DNA of 32,126 nt from an uncultured Spartobacteria bacterium. GTDB lineage: Bacteria; Verrucomicrobiota; Verrucomicrobiia; Chthoniobacterales; UBA6821. The translations under genes and the position numbers were made by a program. This document shows, piece after piece, positions 7,608 to 16,038 of the stretch; the first letter of the stretch is position 1, and each line of letters begins with the position of its first letter. Location of the stretch: NCBI GenBank assembly GCA_903823215.1, contig CAIJRY010000131.1, forward strand, positions 1 to 32,126, given 5' to 3'. The notes under the pieces were generated by a model that was given only the letters and a program-made list of their open reading frames with translations, was not told the origin of the DNA and made no database searches.

Positions 7608-9036
7608 CCTGCTCTTTTTCAACCGCCGTGATGGCCGGTGCGATGTATCCGAAGAAATGCCGGCTCTTGATGATTTCCGAAACCTTGGGGGGCACCATCG
7701 TTTCCCAGGATGCATTACCTGACTGGATATCGCCGAGGACATTTGATGCGATAATCCCTAGGTACTCAAGTTTGCAGCCCGCCATCGGGACGATGAAGCG
7801 GTTTTCTAGCAGATAGGAGTAGAGAGCCCTCAAGCTGGGCTCCACAGGATAGGAGGCTGCTTCGATGATGTGACCCTTATCGTTTTTTGTGGGATAGACA
7901 TAGAGACGAATCCCCTTTTTGAAGAGTCTGCCAAGCCCTTCCAGAATGCCGCCGTCAAGATGGTTGTAATACTTTTCCTCAAAGATCTCCTGAAGTGTCG
8001 GAACCCCCAGGGGAAGCCCGATGGCACGATCCGTATAGCGGCGGAGATATTGGATCAGGCGGTAATATTCCCCGTAATTGGAGATTAGCACCGTGCGTCC
8101 CAGCGCGCCGAGCATATCGACCCGGTCGAGGAAATCCTGAAGATCCAGCTGACCGCTTCGCATCAGGTGCTTCATGGTGATCTCAAGCACGATTTCCGGC
8201 TGTTCCTCGTCGAGTTCCTCTTCCATGAGAAACATGGTGTGGCCGCATTTGAGCATGTCGTTGGCGACATTGGTGAGGGGACGGAAGCTTCCGCGCTCCA
8301 CGATCAGCGGCTTGTGGTAAAATGCCTCTGCAGCCTGGATCACATCGCCGTCGCCGCGGAAGAGAACTGCCTGGGCAAGCCCCTGGGTGACAAGCTCCAG
8401 ACACATGATGCGATTGTCCACCATCGCAAAGTCCGGGCCGGAAAACCGGATCACATCGATCTCCACGCGGGTCGCATCGAGATCATCCAGCAGGGAAGCG
8501 ATAAAGGCTTTGGGCTCCTTGCGCAAAAAATAGGCCCCATAAATCAGATTCACCCCCATCACGCCGAGGGCTTCCTGTTGGGCCAAATTTTCATCATCCA
8601 GCATCCTCACATGGAGGATGATCTCATTGGGCTGCGAACGGGGGGATGTCTGGAATCGGATGCCCATCCATCCGTGCGACTCATTCTTTGTCTTGTAAGA
8701 ACGGGCCGCCACCGTGTCGGCAAAGGCAAAAAACGTGCGTTCCGTCCCGCACTTTTCATCAAGCCGTTCGATCAGCAATCCATACTCCTTGTCGAGCATC
8801 TCACCGAGTCGCTGACGGCTGACAAAGCGGGAGCTTTTGCCATAGATCGCATCGGAGAAAGTCATGTCATAGGCCGAGATCGTCTTGGCGACTGTTCCCG
8901 CTGCACCCCCCACATGAAAGAACCTGCGCGCCACCTCCTGACCCGCTCCGATTTCGGCAAATGTACCGTACACCGCCTTGTTCATGTTGATCTCGAAGGC
9001 CTTCTTATTGGCCTTCATTTCAAATTGGTTGATCAT
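7597..9036 (-). CDS. Conserved ~480-aa cytoplasmic-looking protein of unknown function (relatives are often labelled 'TonB-dependent receptor')
   Basis: MINQFEMKANKKAFEINMNKAVYGTFAEIGAGQEVARRFFHVGGAAGTVAKTISAYDMTFSDAIYGK...HGWMGIRFQT...ALGVMGVNLIYGAYFL. No signal peptide or beta-barrel-like features are visible. Confidence 0.85.
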   Translation of the reverse strand: MINQFEMKANKKAFEINMNKAVYGTFAEIGAGQEVARRFFHVGGAAGTVAKTISAYDMTFSDAIYGKSSRFVSRQRLGEMLDKEYGLLIERLDEKCGTERTFFAFADTVAARSYKTKNESHGWMGIRFQTSPRSQPNEIILHVRMLDDENLAQQEALGVMGVNLIYGAYFLRKEPKAFIASLLDDLDATRVEIDVIRFSGPDFAMVDNRIMCLELVTQGLAQAVLFRGDGDVIQAAEAFYHKPLIVERGSFRPLTNVANDMLKCGHTMFLMEEELDEEQPEIVLEITMKHLMRSGQLDLQDFLDRVDMLGALGRTVLISNYGEYYRLIQYLRRYTDRAIGLPLGVPTLQEIFEEKYYNHLDGGILEGLGRLFKKGIRLYVYPTKNDKGHIIEAASYPVEPSLRALYSYLLENRFIVPMAGCKLEYLGIIASNVLGDIQSGNASWETMVPPKVSEIIKSRHFFGYIAPAITAVEKEQVNP

Positions 9037-9082
9037 AGTCGGGTTGCTTGTAATGAAATGAAGGGCTGCTGCCTAGGCAAAG

Positions 9083-9095
9083 TAGTGTGACACTA
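9083..9095. promoter_or_regulatory. 13-bp dyad in a divergent promoter region (candidate operator)
   Basis: TAGTGT-G-ACACTA, perfect 6-bp arms, between divergent genes starting at 9036 (-) and 9137/9188 (+). Confidence 0.3.
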
Positions 9096-9136
9096 TTGAC
9101 ATCTTCATCGGTGGAGCAAATCCCGCGCCGTCGCTT

Positions 9137-9754
9137 TTGACCGAGAAATCTGGAAACTTTGCGCGCGATCTGCGAAGAACGGAACCTGTGAAGCGCAAAC
9201 TTCTTCCCCTGCTCGTTTTCTCGCCCTTGCTTTGGCTTGGTGGCTGCGCTCATCCGCTGCCCCGTTACGAGTCTCCGATGCCGAGAGCCGCAGTCCAGAA
9301 GGTGCGCACCACCACCTACACCCAGAGCGAGAGAGACCATCGTCGCTACGGTGCCCGCACCGCCCTCGGTACACCCCTCCGTTACGGTGCCATCAACAGT
9401 GCGGCCGCTGACTGGGCCCGCTGGCCATGCGGCACGGTCTTTCGGATCAGAGCAACAGGGGAACTCTTTGAAGTCGATGACTACGGATTTGCCCTCTCAG
9501 GTCGCAACACCATCGATCTCTACAAACCCACACGGAAACTCATGAACGCATGGGGAGTCCGCCGCGTGACCATCGAGATTTACAAATGGGGAGATCCCTG
9601 GGCCAGCTACCGCAAGATGATCTGTGTCCGCTCTTATCGCCACATCAAGCGCATGATGAATGAGATCCGCTCCTGGTTCAGCCACCACCGCCCACCGGAG
9701 CCTGTCTATCCTCCCGGAGGCATCTGCCCCGCACCTCCACCACCGGCGCGGTAG
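9137..9754 (+). CDS. Lipoprotein with 3D-domain / RlpA-like double-psi barrel
   Basis: LLPLLVFSPLLWLGGCAHP lipobox. VRTTTYTQSERDHRRYGARTALGTPLRYG...WPCGTVFRIRATGELFEVDDYGFALSGRNTIDLY. A GTG start at 9188 is also possible. Confidence 0.75.
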   Translation: MTEKSGNFARDLRRTEPVKRKLLPLLVFSPLLWLGGCAHPLPRYESPMPRAAVQKVRTTTYTQSERDHRRYGARTALGTPLRYGAINSAAADWARWPCGTVFRIRATGELFEVDDYGFALSGRNTIDLYKPTRKLMNAWGVRRVTIEIYKWGDPWASYRKMICVRSYRHIKRMMNEIRSWFSHHRPPEPVYPPGGICPAPPPPAR

Positions 9755-9772
9755 GGATTAGTCTTTAAAGAT

Positions 9773-11575
9773 TCAGGCTTTATCAACCCACTTGTTGTGT
9801 TCCTTGATGAGATCCACCAGTCGATCGACCGCCTCCTCTTCGGGGATGTTGAACTTTACCGCAGTTTTCCCGACATAGAGGTTCACCTTGCCGGGAGCTC
9901 CCCCCACATAGCCGAAGTCAGCATCGGCCATCTCCCCCGGGCCGTTGACGATGCATCCCATGACGGCGATGCGAACACCCTTGAGATGAGCCGTGGAGGC
10001 CTTGATGCGAGCTGTGGTGGATTGAAGGTTAAAGAGCGTTCTCCCGCAGGAAGGGCAGGCGACATAGTCGGTCTTGAAGATGCGGACTCCCGCCGCTTGG
10101 AGAATATTGTAGGCTAGGCGCAGTGATTGGCCCGGTGCCTCCTCGGAGCGGAGCAGGATGGCATCGCCGATCCCATCGCAGAGCAGAGAACCGAGTGTGG
10201 TGGCCGCACTCAAGAGGTGCTCGATAAAGGTGCCGTCAGCGGTTGGATATAGCGTATCCTTGAGTAGGATCGGATGGCGGGCATCGATCCGGGCTGCGAG
10301 CAGGCGAAAGGCAAAAATCGGATCGAGATCGAGTCCCTCCCTGACGGTGGCAAGCCGCACTTCGTCAAAGGCATTGAGAGCGCGAATCTCTTCCTCGGAG
10401 CGCGGATCGATTGCGATAATCGGCAACTCTTCGCAGATCAGTTCCGGCTGATAATCACCAAGGGCTGCCCTCTTATGCGCCACTGCTTCATCAACGCGCC
10501 GGGGGACAGTGACGCTGACGGTTTCTCTCTCTCCGAGGGTGACGGCTCCGGCAATTCCGGGCAGCTCGATTTTCCGGGATAAGCGGCGTTGATACTCAAA
10601 GAGGGGCCATGTCGGCTGCGCCCCTTTACTGGCAACCGGATTGCCTGTATTGCCTGAAAAGGGAGTGACCAAAGCACGCGCAACGGGAATCTCATGCTCG
10701 CTATCCTCGGTCAAGGAGACACGGATGGTATCGCCGATGCCGTCGGAGAGCAGGGAGCCGATGCCGATGGCACTCTTGATCCGTCCATCCTCACCATCGC
10801 CAGCCTCAGTCACGCCAAGATGGATCGGATAGTTCCAATCAGGCCCCTCGGCATTTAACCGCGCCACGAGGAGACGGTAGGCGGCGATCATGACCTTGGG
10901 GTTGGAGGCCTTCATCGAGAAGATCATCTGGTGAAAGTCGAGATCGCGGGCAATCCGCGCAAACTCCAGCGCGCTCTCGACCATGCCAAGCGGCGAGTCT
11001 CCAAAGCGGTTCATGATCCGGTCGCTGAGGGAGCCATGGTTGGTGCCGATCCGCAGGGCAACCCCACGATCCTTACAGAGCAACACCAGAGGGCTGAAGC
11101 GTTCCCTAATGCGTGCCAACTCCGACGCATACTCCGAGTCGTTGTAGTCGCGGATTTTGAATTTCTTGGAGTCCGCGAAATTCCCCGGATTGATCCGGAC
11201 TTTGTCCACCCAAAGGGCCGCTTCCAGCGCGGCTTCCGGCTTGAAGTGAATGTCGGCGACCAGAGGCACCGAGCAGCCAAGGGCCTGAAGCTCGGCGCGG
11301 ATGTTTTTCAGATTGGCCGCATCCTTCACCGTCGGGGCCGTGATGCGGACAAGTTCGCAACCGACCTCAACCAGACGCATTGTCTCCCGGACGCATGCCC
11401 CGGTATCCATCGTGTCACTGGTGATCATCGACTGGATGCGGATGGGATTCTCCCCTCCGAATCCCAATCCCCCGACTGTCACGACCCGGCTGATTCGTCG
11501 TTTGTAGGAAAAAAGATCCGCCGTGTACGAGAGGGGCAATCCTGCACCGGTTGCGGCATGACCCGCATCGTTCAT
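9773..11575 (-). CDS. ispG: 4-hydroxy-3-methylbut-2-en-1-yl diphosphate synthase, long form with central insertion domain
   Basis: VTVGGLGFGGENPIRIQSMITSDTMDT...LVADIHFKPEAALEAALWVDKVRINPGNF...CPSCGRTLFNLQ...GVRIAVMGCIVNGPGEMADADFGYVGGAPGKVNLY. 600 aa. Confidence 0.96.
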   Translation of the reverse strand: MNDAGHAATGAGLPLSYTADLFSYKRRISRVVTVGGLGFGGENPIRIQSMITSDTMDTGACVRETMRLVEVGCELVRITAPTVKDAANLKNIRAELQALGCSVPLVADIHFKPEAALEAALWVDKVRINPGNFADSKKFKIRDYNDSEYASELARIRERFSPLVLLCKDRGVALRIGTNHGSLSDRIMNRFGDSPLGMVESALEFARIARDLDFHQMIFSMKASNPKVMIAAYRLLVARLNAEGPDWNYPIHLGVTEAGDGEDGRIKSAIGIGSLLSDGIGDTIRVSLTEDSEHEIPVARALVTPFSGNTGNPVASKGAQPTWPLFEYQRRLSRKIELPGIAGAVTLGERETVSVTVPRRVDEAVAHKRAALGDYQPELICEELPIIAIDPRSEEEIRALNAFDEVRLATVREGLDLDPIFAFRLLAARIDARHPILLKDTLYPTADGTFIEHLLSAATTLGSLLCDGIGDAILLRSEEAPGQSLRLAYNILQAAGVRIFKTDYVACPSCGRTLFNLQSTTARIKASTAHLKGVRIAVMGCIVNGPGEMADADFGYVGGAPGKVNLYVGKTAVKFNIPEEEAVDRLVDLIKEHNKWVDKA

Positions 11576-13029
11576 GGTTTGGCCGGAGCAGGAGTTGAAG
11601 ACGGGGCCGTGAAGGACATTGCTTCTCCCTTGTCGGGTGTCATCCGGGATTTTCGTCCCATCACCAGATCCCCCACATCAAAGAAGGTGATGTAGAGCAT
11701 CGTGCCGATCAGGAGCATGGCAAAGGCACTCTGAACCATCTCCAGGGTTTTCTGATGAATCGGATGTCCGAGAAATCCCTCGATGAGGGCAAGCAGGATA
11801 TGCCCGCCATCGAGGACGGGTAGGGGCAGGAGATTCATGATGGCAAGGTTCACATTCAGCACGACGCTGAACCAGAGGGCGAGTTGCCATCCCATCGGAC
11901 TCTGGAAGAGAAGGTAGTAGATCCGCATGATGCCCACAGGTCCGCTGAGTTGCTGGACACTGATTTCCGAACGGGGAGCGGTCACCGCAGAAATCGTCTC
12001 CCACATGGTCAGGATGCTTGATTTGATCTGGGAGAGAGGTTTGGGATGGGAAAGCGTCACGAGACCCCTCTGATCCCACTCGATGCCGATTCTTGGCACA
12101 CTCTGTCCGTCGGGAATGCGCGGGGCGATCGTGGAGACAAATTCGCTGCCGTGTCTGCCCCCGCGACGGACAGTGAGAGTGACAGGAGCCCCCTTGGAAG
12201 CACTCAGGATCTCGGCAAGGGGAATCGGGCTGTAAAGCCTCTGATCATTGGCCGCGATCACAAGATCACCGCTGCGCAGACCGGCTTCCGCCGCAGGACT
12301 GTTGGGAACGACCCTGGCTATCATCGGGATCATTGCGGGGGCAACCTGGATCTGTCTGAGATTTTTACGCCGCCATCCGCTGCTGGGTTCGGTGTAGGGT
12401 TCGACTTCGACAGTCTTTTCCTTCCCATGGCGTTCAAAACGGATCGGAATGACCGGAGCATCGCTGGTGGCGACATTCCAGGCCACGGTGTCGCTCATCC
12501 TGCCCATGCCGGTGATGCGCGTCACCCGATGGCCGTTGACGGCAAGAATCCTGTCGCCGGGTTGCAGTCCCGCTTTGGCAGCCGGGCCGCCTTCGGCCAC
12601 ATAGCCGATCACATTCGTGGTTTCGGCCTCACTCACGGGACGCCCCACGACAAAGACCACACAGGCAAACACAAAGGCAAGCCCCATGCTGGCCGCAGGG
12701 CCGGCCAGTGCGACGATGATCTTGTCGAGCGGTCTGGCGAGAGGCAACTGATCGGCTCTCTCATCGCATCCGCCTTCGATGGCATCCATCGGTGCGAGCT
12801 GGGGGATGGCCACAAAGCCGCCGGCGGGAATGCTCCCGAGACGGTACTCCACGCCGCCGATGGTCTTTGACCAAAGCGGCTTCCCAAACCAGATCGCAAA
12901 CTTCTCGACCTTCAGGCCACGCCAACGGGCGGCGGCAAAGTGGCCCAACTCGTGGACAACGATCAGGAGATTGAAAAGCAGCACCACCTCGAGGGCGATA
13001 CCGATGACTTTGAGGGTTTCAAAAAGCAT
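11572..13029 (-). CDS. rseP: RseP-family site-2 intramembrane zinc metalloprotease with PDZ domains
   Basis: HELGHFAAARWRGLKVEKFAIWFGKPLW near the N-terminus. Two PDZ-like segments (GGPAAKAGLQPGDRILAVNG; NSPAAEAGLRSGDLVIAAND). LLPLPVLDGGHILLALIE. Overlaps the ispG start by 4 bp. Confidence 0.93.
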   Translation of the reverse strand: MLFETLKVIGIALEVVLLFNLLIVVHELGHFAAARWRGLKVEKFAIWFGKPLWSKTIGGVEYRLGSIPAGGFVAIPQLAPMDAIEGGCDERADQLPLARPLDKIIVALAGPAASMGLAFVFACVVFVVGRPVSEAETTNVIGYVAEGGPAAKAGLQPGDRILAVNGHRVTRITGMGRMSDTVAWNVATSDAPVIPIRFERHGKEKTVEVEPYTEPSSGWRRKNLRQIQVAPAMIPMIARVVPNSPAAEAGLRSGDLVIAANDQRLYSPIPLAEILSASKGAPVTLTVRRGGRHGSEFVSTIAPRIPDGQSVPRIGIEWDQRGLVTLSHPKPLSQIKSSILTMWETISAVTAPRSEISVQQLSGPVGIMRIYYLLFQSPMGWQLALWFSVVLNVNLAIMNLLPLPVLDGGHILLALIEGFLGHPIHQKTLEMVQSAFAMLLIGTMLYITFFDVGDLVMGRKSRMTPDKGEAMSFTAPSSTPAPAKP

Positions 13030-13089
13030 GAATCGTTAACGATGCCCTGAGCCGTAGAAAAATCAACAACGGAGGTGAAGTGCCTCTCC

Positions 13090-13344
13090 TTATGACTTCT
13101 TTCCCCACCGCCAGCGCGGCTTCTCCCCTTTCCGCCAGCAGATGGCGATCAGAATCAACGAGAGGACGAAGGTGTAACCATAGAAGAAGGGTAGACCATA
13201 CTTGGGGATGATCAATGCAGCTGCCGTGAGCAGGATGATATAGACCCCGAGGACAACCCATCCCTGCCAGCAGCAGGGTGCCCCCCAACCCCAGCCGTAG
13301 CGTTTGGCGGGGAACCAGATTTTCTTCTCAGACGGGTTATTCAT
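13090..13344 (-). CDS. Small two-TM membrane protein of unknown function
   Basis: 84 aa: MNNPSEKKIWFPAKRYGWGWGAPCCWQGWVVLGVYIILLTAAALIIPKYGLPFFYGYTFVLSLILIAICWRKGEKPRWRWGKKS. Two hydrophobic segments and a basic tail. Confidence 0.75.
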   Translation of the reverse strand: MNNPSEKKIWFPAKRYGWGWGAPCCWQGWVVLGVYIILLTAAALIIPKYGLPFFYGYTFVLSLILIAICWRKGEKPRWRWGKKS

Positions 13345-13376
13345 GAAATGGGGGGGGGCTCGGCCGAACCCCTTCT

Positions 13377-13412
13377 CTAAAACTACAGTCTAACAGACTA
13401 AAATGCTAACAG
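13377..13412. repeat. Short degenerate 6-8-bp word tract (CTAAAA/CTACAGT/CTAACAGA/CTAAAATG/CTAACAG)
   Basis: CT(A)xxx words start at 13377, 13383, 13390, 13398 and 13406. Confidence 0.5.
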
Positions 13413-13413
13413 C

Positions 13414-13436
13414 CTCCTTCTCATTTATAGAAGGAG
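13414..13436. terminator. Hairpin at the 3' end of the putative 6S RNA
   Basis: CTCCTTCT (13414-13421) / AGAAGGAG (13429-13436), 7-nt loop. No clear T-run. Confidence 0.4.
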
Positions 13437-13623
13437 AAGGAATGCCCCGCGATGCCGTTAGGTCGCGATCCCGTTCCCAATAAGGTTAGGGTGGAGACCT
13501 CCGCGCGGATCGCTGACTTCCAGTAAAGGCCTGTCATTGTTCCGCCCGGTTTAGCCTCCGGTTTGATCACATCGGATCGGGAGCATACAGACCGAATCCC
13601 GAACACCGCAGGGCAAATTCCTC
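13437..13623 (-). ncRNA. ssrS: Putative 6S RNA
   Basis: On the minus strand the ends pair as GCCCTGCGGTG (13614-13604) with CATCGCGGGGC (13454-13444): 11 bp including two G-U wobbles. An outer GGAA/TTCC extension is possible. The GGTGTTCG...GGCATC context resembles the 6S closing-stem region. A rod-like interior has a terminal arm GCGGA...TGAC...GTCA...TCCGC. Length ~187 nt. Confidence 0.65.
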
Positions 13624-13668
13624 TGATCCGATTTTCACCGGATCGGCCAAAAAATATTCAGAGAGCAA

Positions 13669-16038
13669 TCAGCTGCGGATTTCAGCGCCCGCTTTCTCCC
13701 GCAACTGGGTCATGATTCGCCCGAGGGCCAGATTGACCTCTTCTGTCGTCAAGGTTCGGTCGTTGTGTTGGAAAGTCAAGGCGATCGCGAGGGATTTTTT
13801 ACCCAGGGGAATCTTGATGCCCGAGGGATCAGAGAAGATGTCAAAGGGGGTGATGCCTGTGAGCAGTTCCTCGTTGGTGGCCAGTGCGGCTGCCTCCACC
13901 GCGGAATAAGGAGTTACTTCATCCAAGAGCAACGCAAGATCGCGACGAACAGCTGGGAATTTAGGCAGCTCGCCGAGGATCTTGGGATGTTTTGAAAAAC
14001 CGCCGCCAGAAATTTTCTGCAACGAAGAGATGGCGATTTCTGCAACAAGAATCTGTCCCTGATGTCCCCCGATGGTGATCTCACGAGCCGCAGCGGGGGA
14101 TAGCACGCCAAGAATGCCGGAGGTTTCTCCGCCAATCAGGATATCCAAGTAGAGGACCAGATGGGCGTGAGCCGTGGTGCGGAATTCAATCTTGTCCGTG
14201 CAGGTGCCGAGTCGGGAAATCATCCCTTTCAGATCAAAGAGATCAAGGGTGCGTCGCTCCCCGTTTTTCCAACTCTCCGGCGCGGCATACCCCGTCAGGA
14301 TCAATCCCAAACGGGTCTGTTCTTCGGGCTGTTCCAATTGATAGACGTCGCCGATTTCAAAAAGGGAGACCGTTTCGGCACCCAGACGGAGATTGCGCGA
14401 GCAGGAATCAAGCAGGCCGGGTATCAGGCTGCCGCGGAGCGTGGAATGTTCCTCACCCATCGGGTTGATCACAGCGACACCGCCCATGGAGTAGATGTCC
14501 TGATCACGGTTGCTGGTGAGTGTCCCGTTGCGGGCTTCATGAAAACCCATGCCGCTGAGTCTACGACGGAGACCGCGGGCAAAATCAAAGGCTCTGTCCG
14601 CATCGCTGGAGTGCGAGGGGATACAGGTCAGTCTGGAGACAATATTGCCGATCCCATGAAGTCGTGCGACCTCCTCGATCAGATCAACCTCACGCCTGAG
14701 ATCCGCAGCGCGGAAGCCGGGGATCTCAAAACCAGCTTCCTGTTTTTTTAAGCCCAGTTTTGCAAGCAGCATCGCAATGGTACCGTCGTCCAGATCAATA
14801 CCCAGTAGCGAACGGACGCGTTCCCCACGCAGAGGGATGATGACGGGTGTTGGAACCACTCCGGCCACGACCTGCTCCGACTCAGCCTCGCCACCTGCTA
14901 CCTCAACAATCAGGGAGGCTGCACGCGTCGAGGCCAGGATTGCCGTTTCTGCGTCTGTTCCCCGTTCGAAACGATAGCTGGAATCGCTGGAGATTCCATG
15001 GGCACGACTGGAACGGCGGATCGCGGAGGGATCAAAAACGGCGCTTTCGATCAGTACCGTCGTGGTGGTTTCGGAAACCCCGCTTGTCATGCCTCCCATG
15101 ATACCGGCAAGAGCCTGAACTCCCCTGGCATCGGAGATGACCGCATCATGCGTCGAGAGCGTGTGGGTCGTGCCATCCAGAGCCGTGAATTCTTCACCCT
15201 CGGCTGCAAACTCCACGGCCAGATTACCTGTGATCTTCGCCGCATCAAAGGCATGAAGCGGCTGCGCCGTCTCAAACATCACGAAGTTTGTCACATCGAC
15301 GACATTGTTGATCGAGCGCAGACCGACAGATTCCAGACGCTTGCGTAACCACTCGGGGCTTGGGCCGACCTTGACACCCGTGATCTTGCGAATGCTGTAG
15401 AAGGAGGCCGCCTCCGGTGCTGAGATCCTCGCCACGGATGGATCGAGCTTGGGCACTGGAAGCGGGATGGATTGCTCGATCAGTTCCCCCGCCCCGAATG
15501 CGGCTGCCTCGCAGGCGACACCACGGTGCCCGAGCCAATCGGGCCGGTTTGGCGTGATCTCGATTTCAAAGACCTCCTCGGCGGGAAAGAGTTCGCTAAG
15601 CGGAGTGCCCGTAACCGTCTCCTGCGGTAGAATGAGAAGTCCATCCTCACCTTCGCCGAGTCCGAGTTCCTTGGAACTGCACATCATGCCCTCACTCTCC
15701 ACCCCCCGGAGCTTGCCGACTTTGATCTTGAAATCTCCCGGCATGACGGCACCAGGTTGGGCCAGCGGGACTTTGTCCCCGACTTTGTAATTTTTGGCCC
15801 CGCAGACAATCTGGCGAGGCGAGCCGCTGCCATCATCGACTTTGCAGACACTCAGTCGGTCGGCATTGGGATGCTGGACGGATTCCAGAATCTGCGCGGC
15901 GACGACTTTGGGGATCGCCACGCCCACGCTCTCGATCGTGCCGACTTCGAGTCCCGCATCGGTCAGGATGCGCGCGATCTCAGCAGCTGATTGATCGGTA
16001 CGGAGATGTTCCCGCAGCCAGGAGAGAGAAATTTTCAT
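13669..16038 (-). CDS. pheT: Phenylalanine--tRNA ligase subunit beta
   Basis: MKISLSWLREHL...VVAAQILESVQHPNADRLSVCKVDDG (tRNA-binding domain)...ITPNRPDWLGHRGVACEAAAF...FDAAKITG. Overlaps pheS by 4 bp. Confidence 0.97.
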   Translation of the reverse strand: MKISLSWLREHLRTDQSAAEIARILTDAGLEVGTIESVGVAIPKVVAAQILESVQHPNADRLSVCKVDDGSGSPRQIVCGAKNYKVGDKVPLAQPGAVMPGDFKIKVGKLRGVESEGMMCSSKELGLGEGEDGLLILPQETVTGTPLSELFPAEEVFEIEITPNRPDWLGHRGVACEAAAFGAGELIEQSIPLPVPKLDPSVARISAPEAASFYSIRKITGVKVGPSPEWLRKRLESVGLRSINNVVDVTNFVMFETAQPLHAFDAAKITGNLAVEFAAEGEEFTALDGTTHTLSTHDAVISDARGVQALAGIMGGMTSGVSETTTTVLIESAVFDPSAIRRSSRAHGISSDSSYRFERGTDAETAILASTRAASLIVEVAGGEAESEQVVAGVVPTPVIIPLRGERVRSLLGIDLDDGTIAMLLAKLGLKKQEAGFEIPGFRAADLRREVDLIEEVARLHGIGNIVSRLTCIPSHSSDADRAFDFARGLRRRLSGMGFHEARNGTLTSNRDQDIYSMGGVAVINPMGEEHSTLRGSLIPGLLDSCSRNLRLGAETVSLFEIGDVYQLEQPEEQTRLGLILTGYAAPESWKNGERRTLDLFDLKGMISRLGTCTDKIEFRTTAHAHLVLYLDILIGGETSGILGVLSPAAAREITIGGHQGQILVAEIAISSLQKISGGGFSKHPKILGELPKFPAVRRDLALLLDEVTPYSAVEAAALATNEELLTGITPFDIFSDPSGIKIPLGKKSLAIALTFQHNDRTLTTEEVNLALGRIMTQLREKAGAEIRS

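Noticed and set aside
8167-9090. 307-aa plus-strand ORF opposite the conserved 480-aa gene
   Set aside because: Antisense shadow ORF in GC-rich coding sequence.
10931-12870. Long plus-strand ORFs opposite ispG and rseP (10931-11695, 12046-12870)
   Set aside because: Antisense shadow ORFs; the minus-strand genes have clear catalytic motifs.
13421-13606. 61-aa minus-strand ORF (MFGIRSVCSRSD...)
   Set aside because: Lies entirely inside the putative 6S RNA and has no protein-like features.
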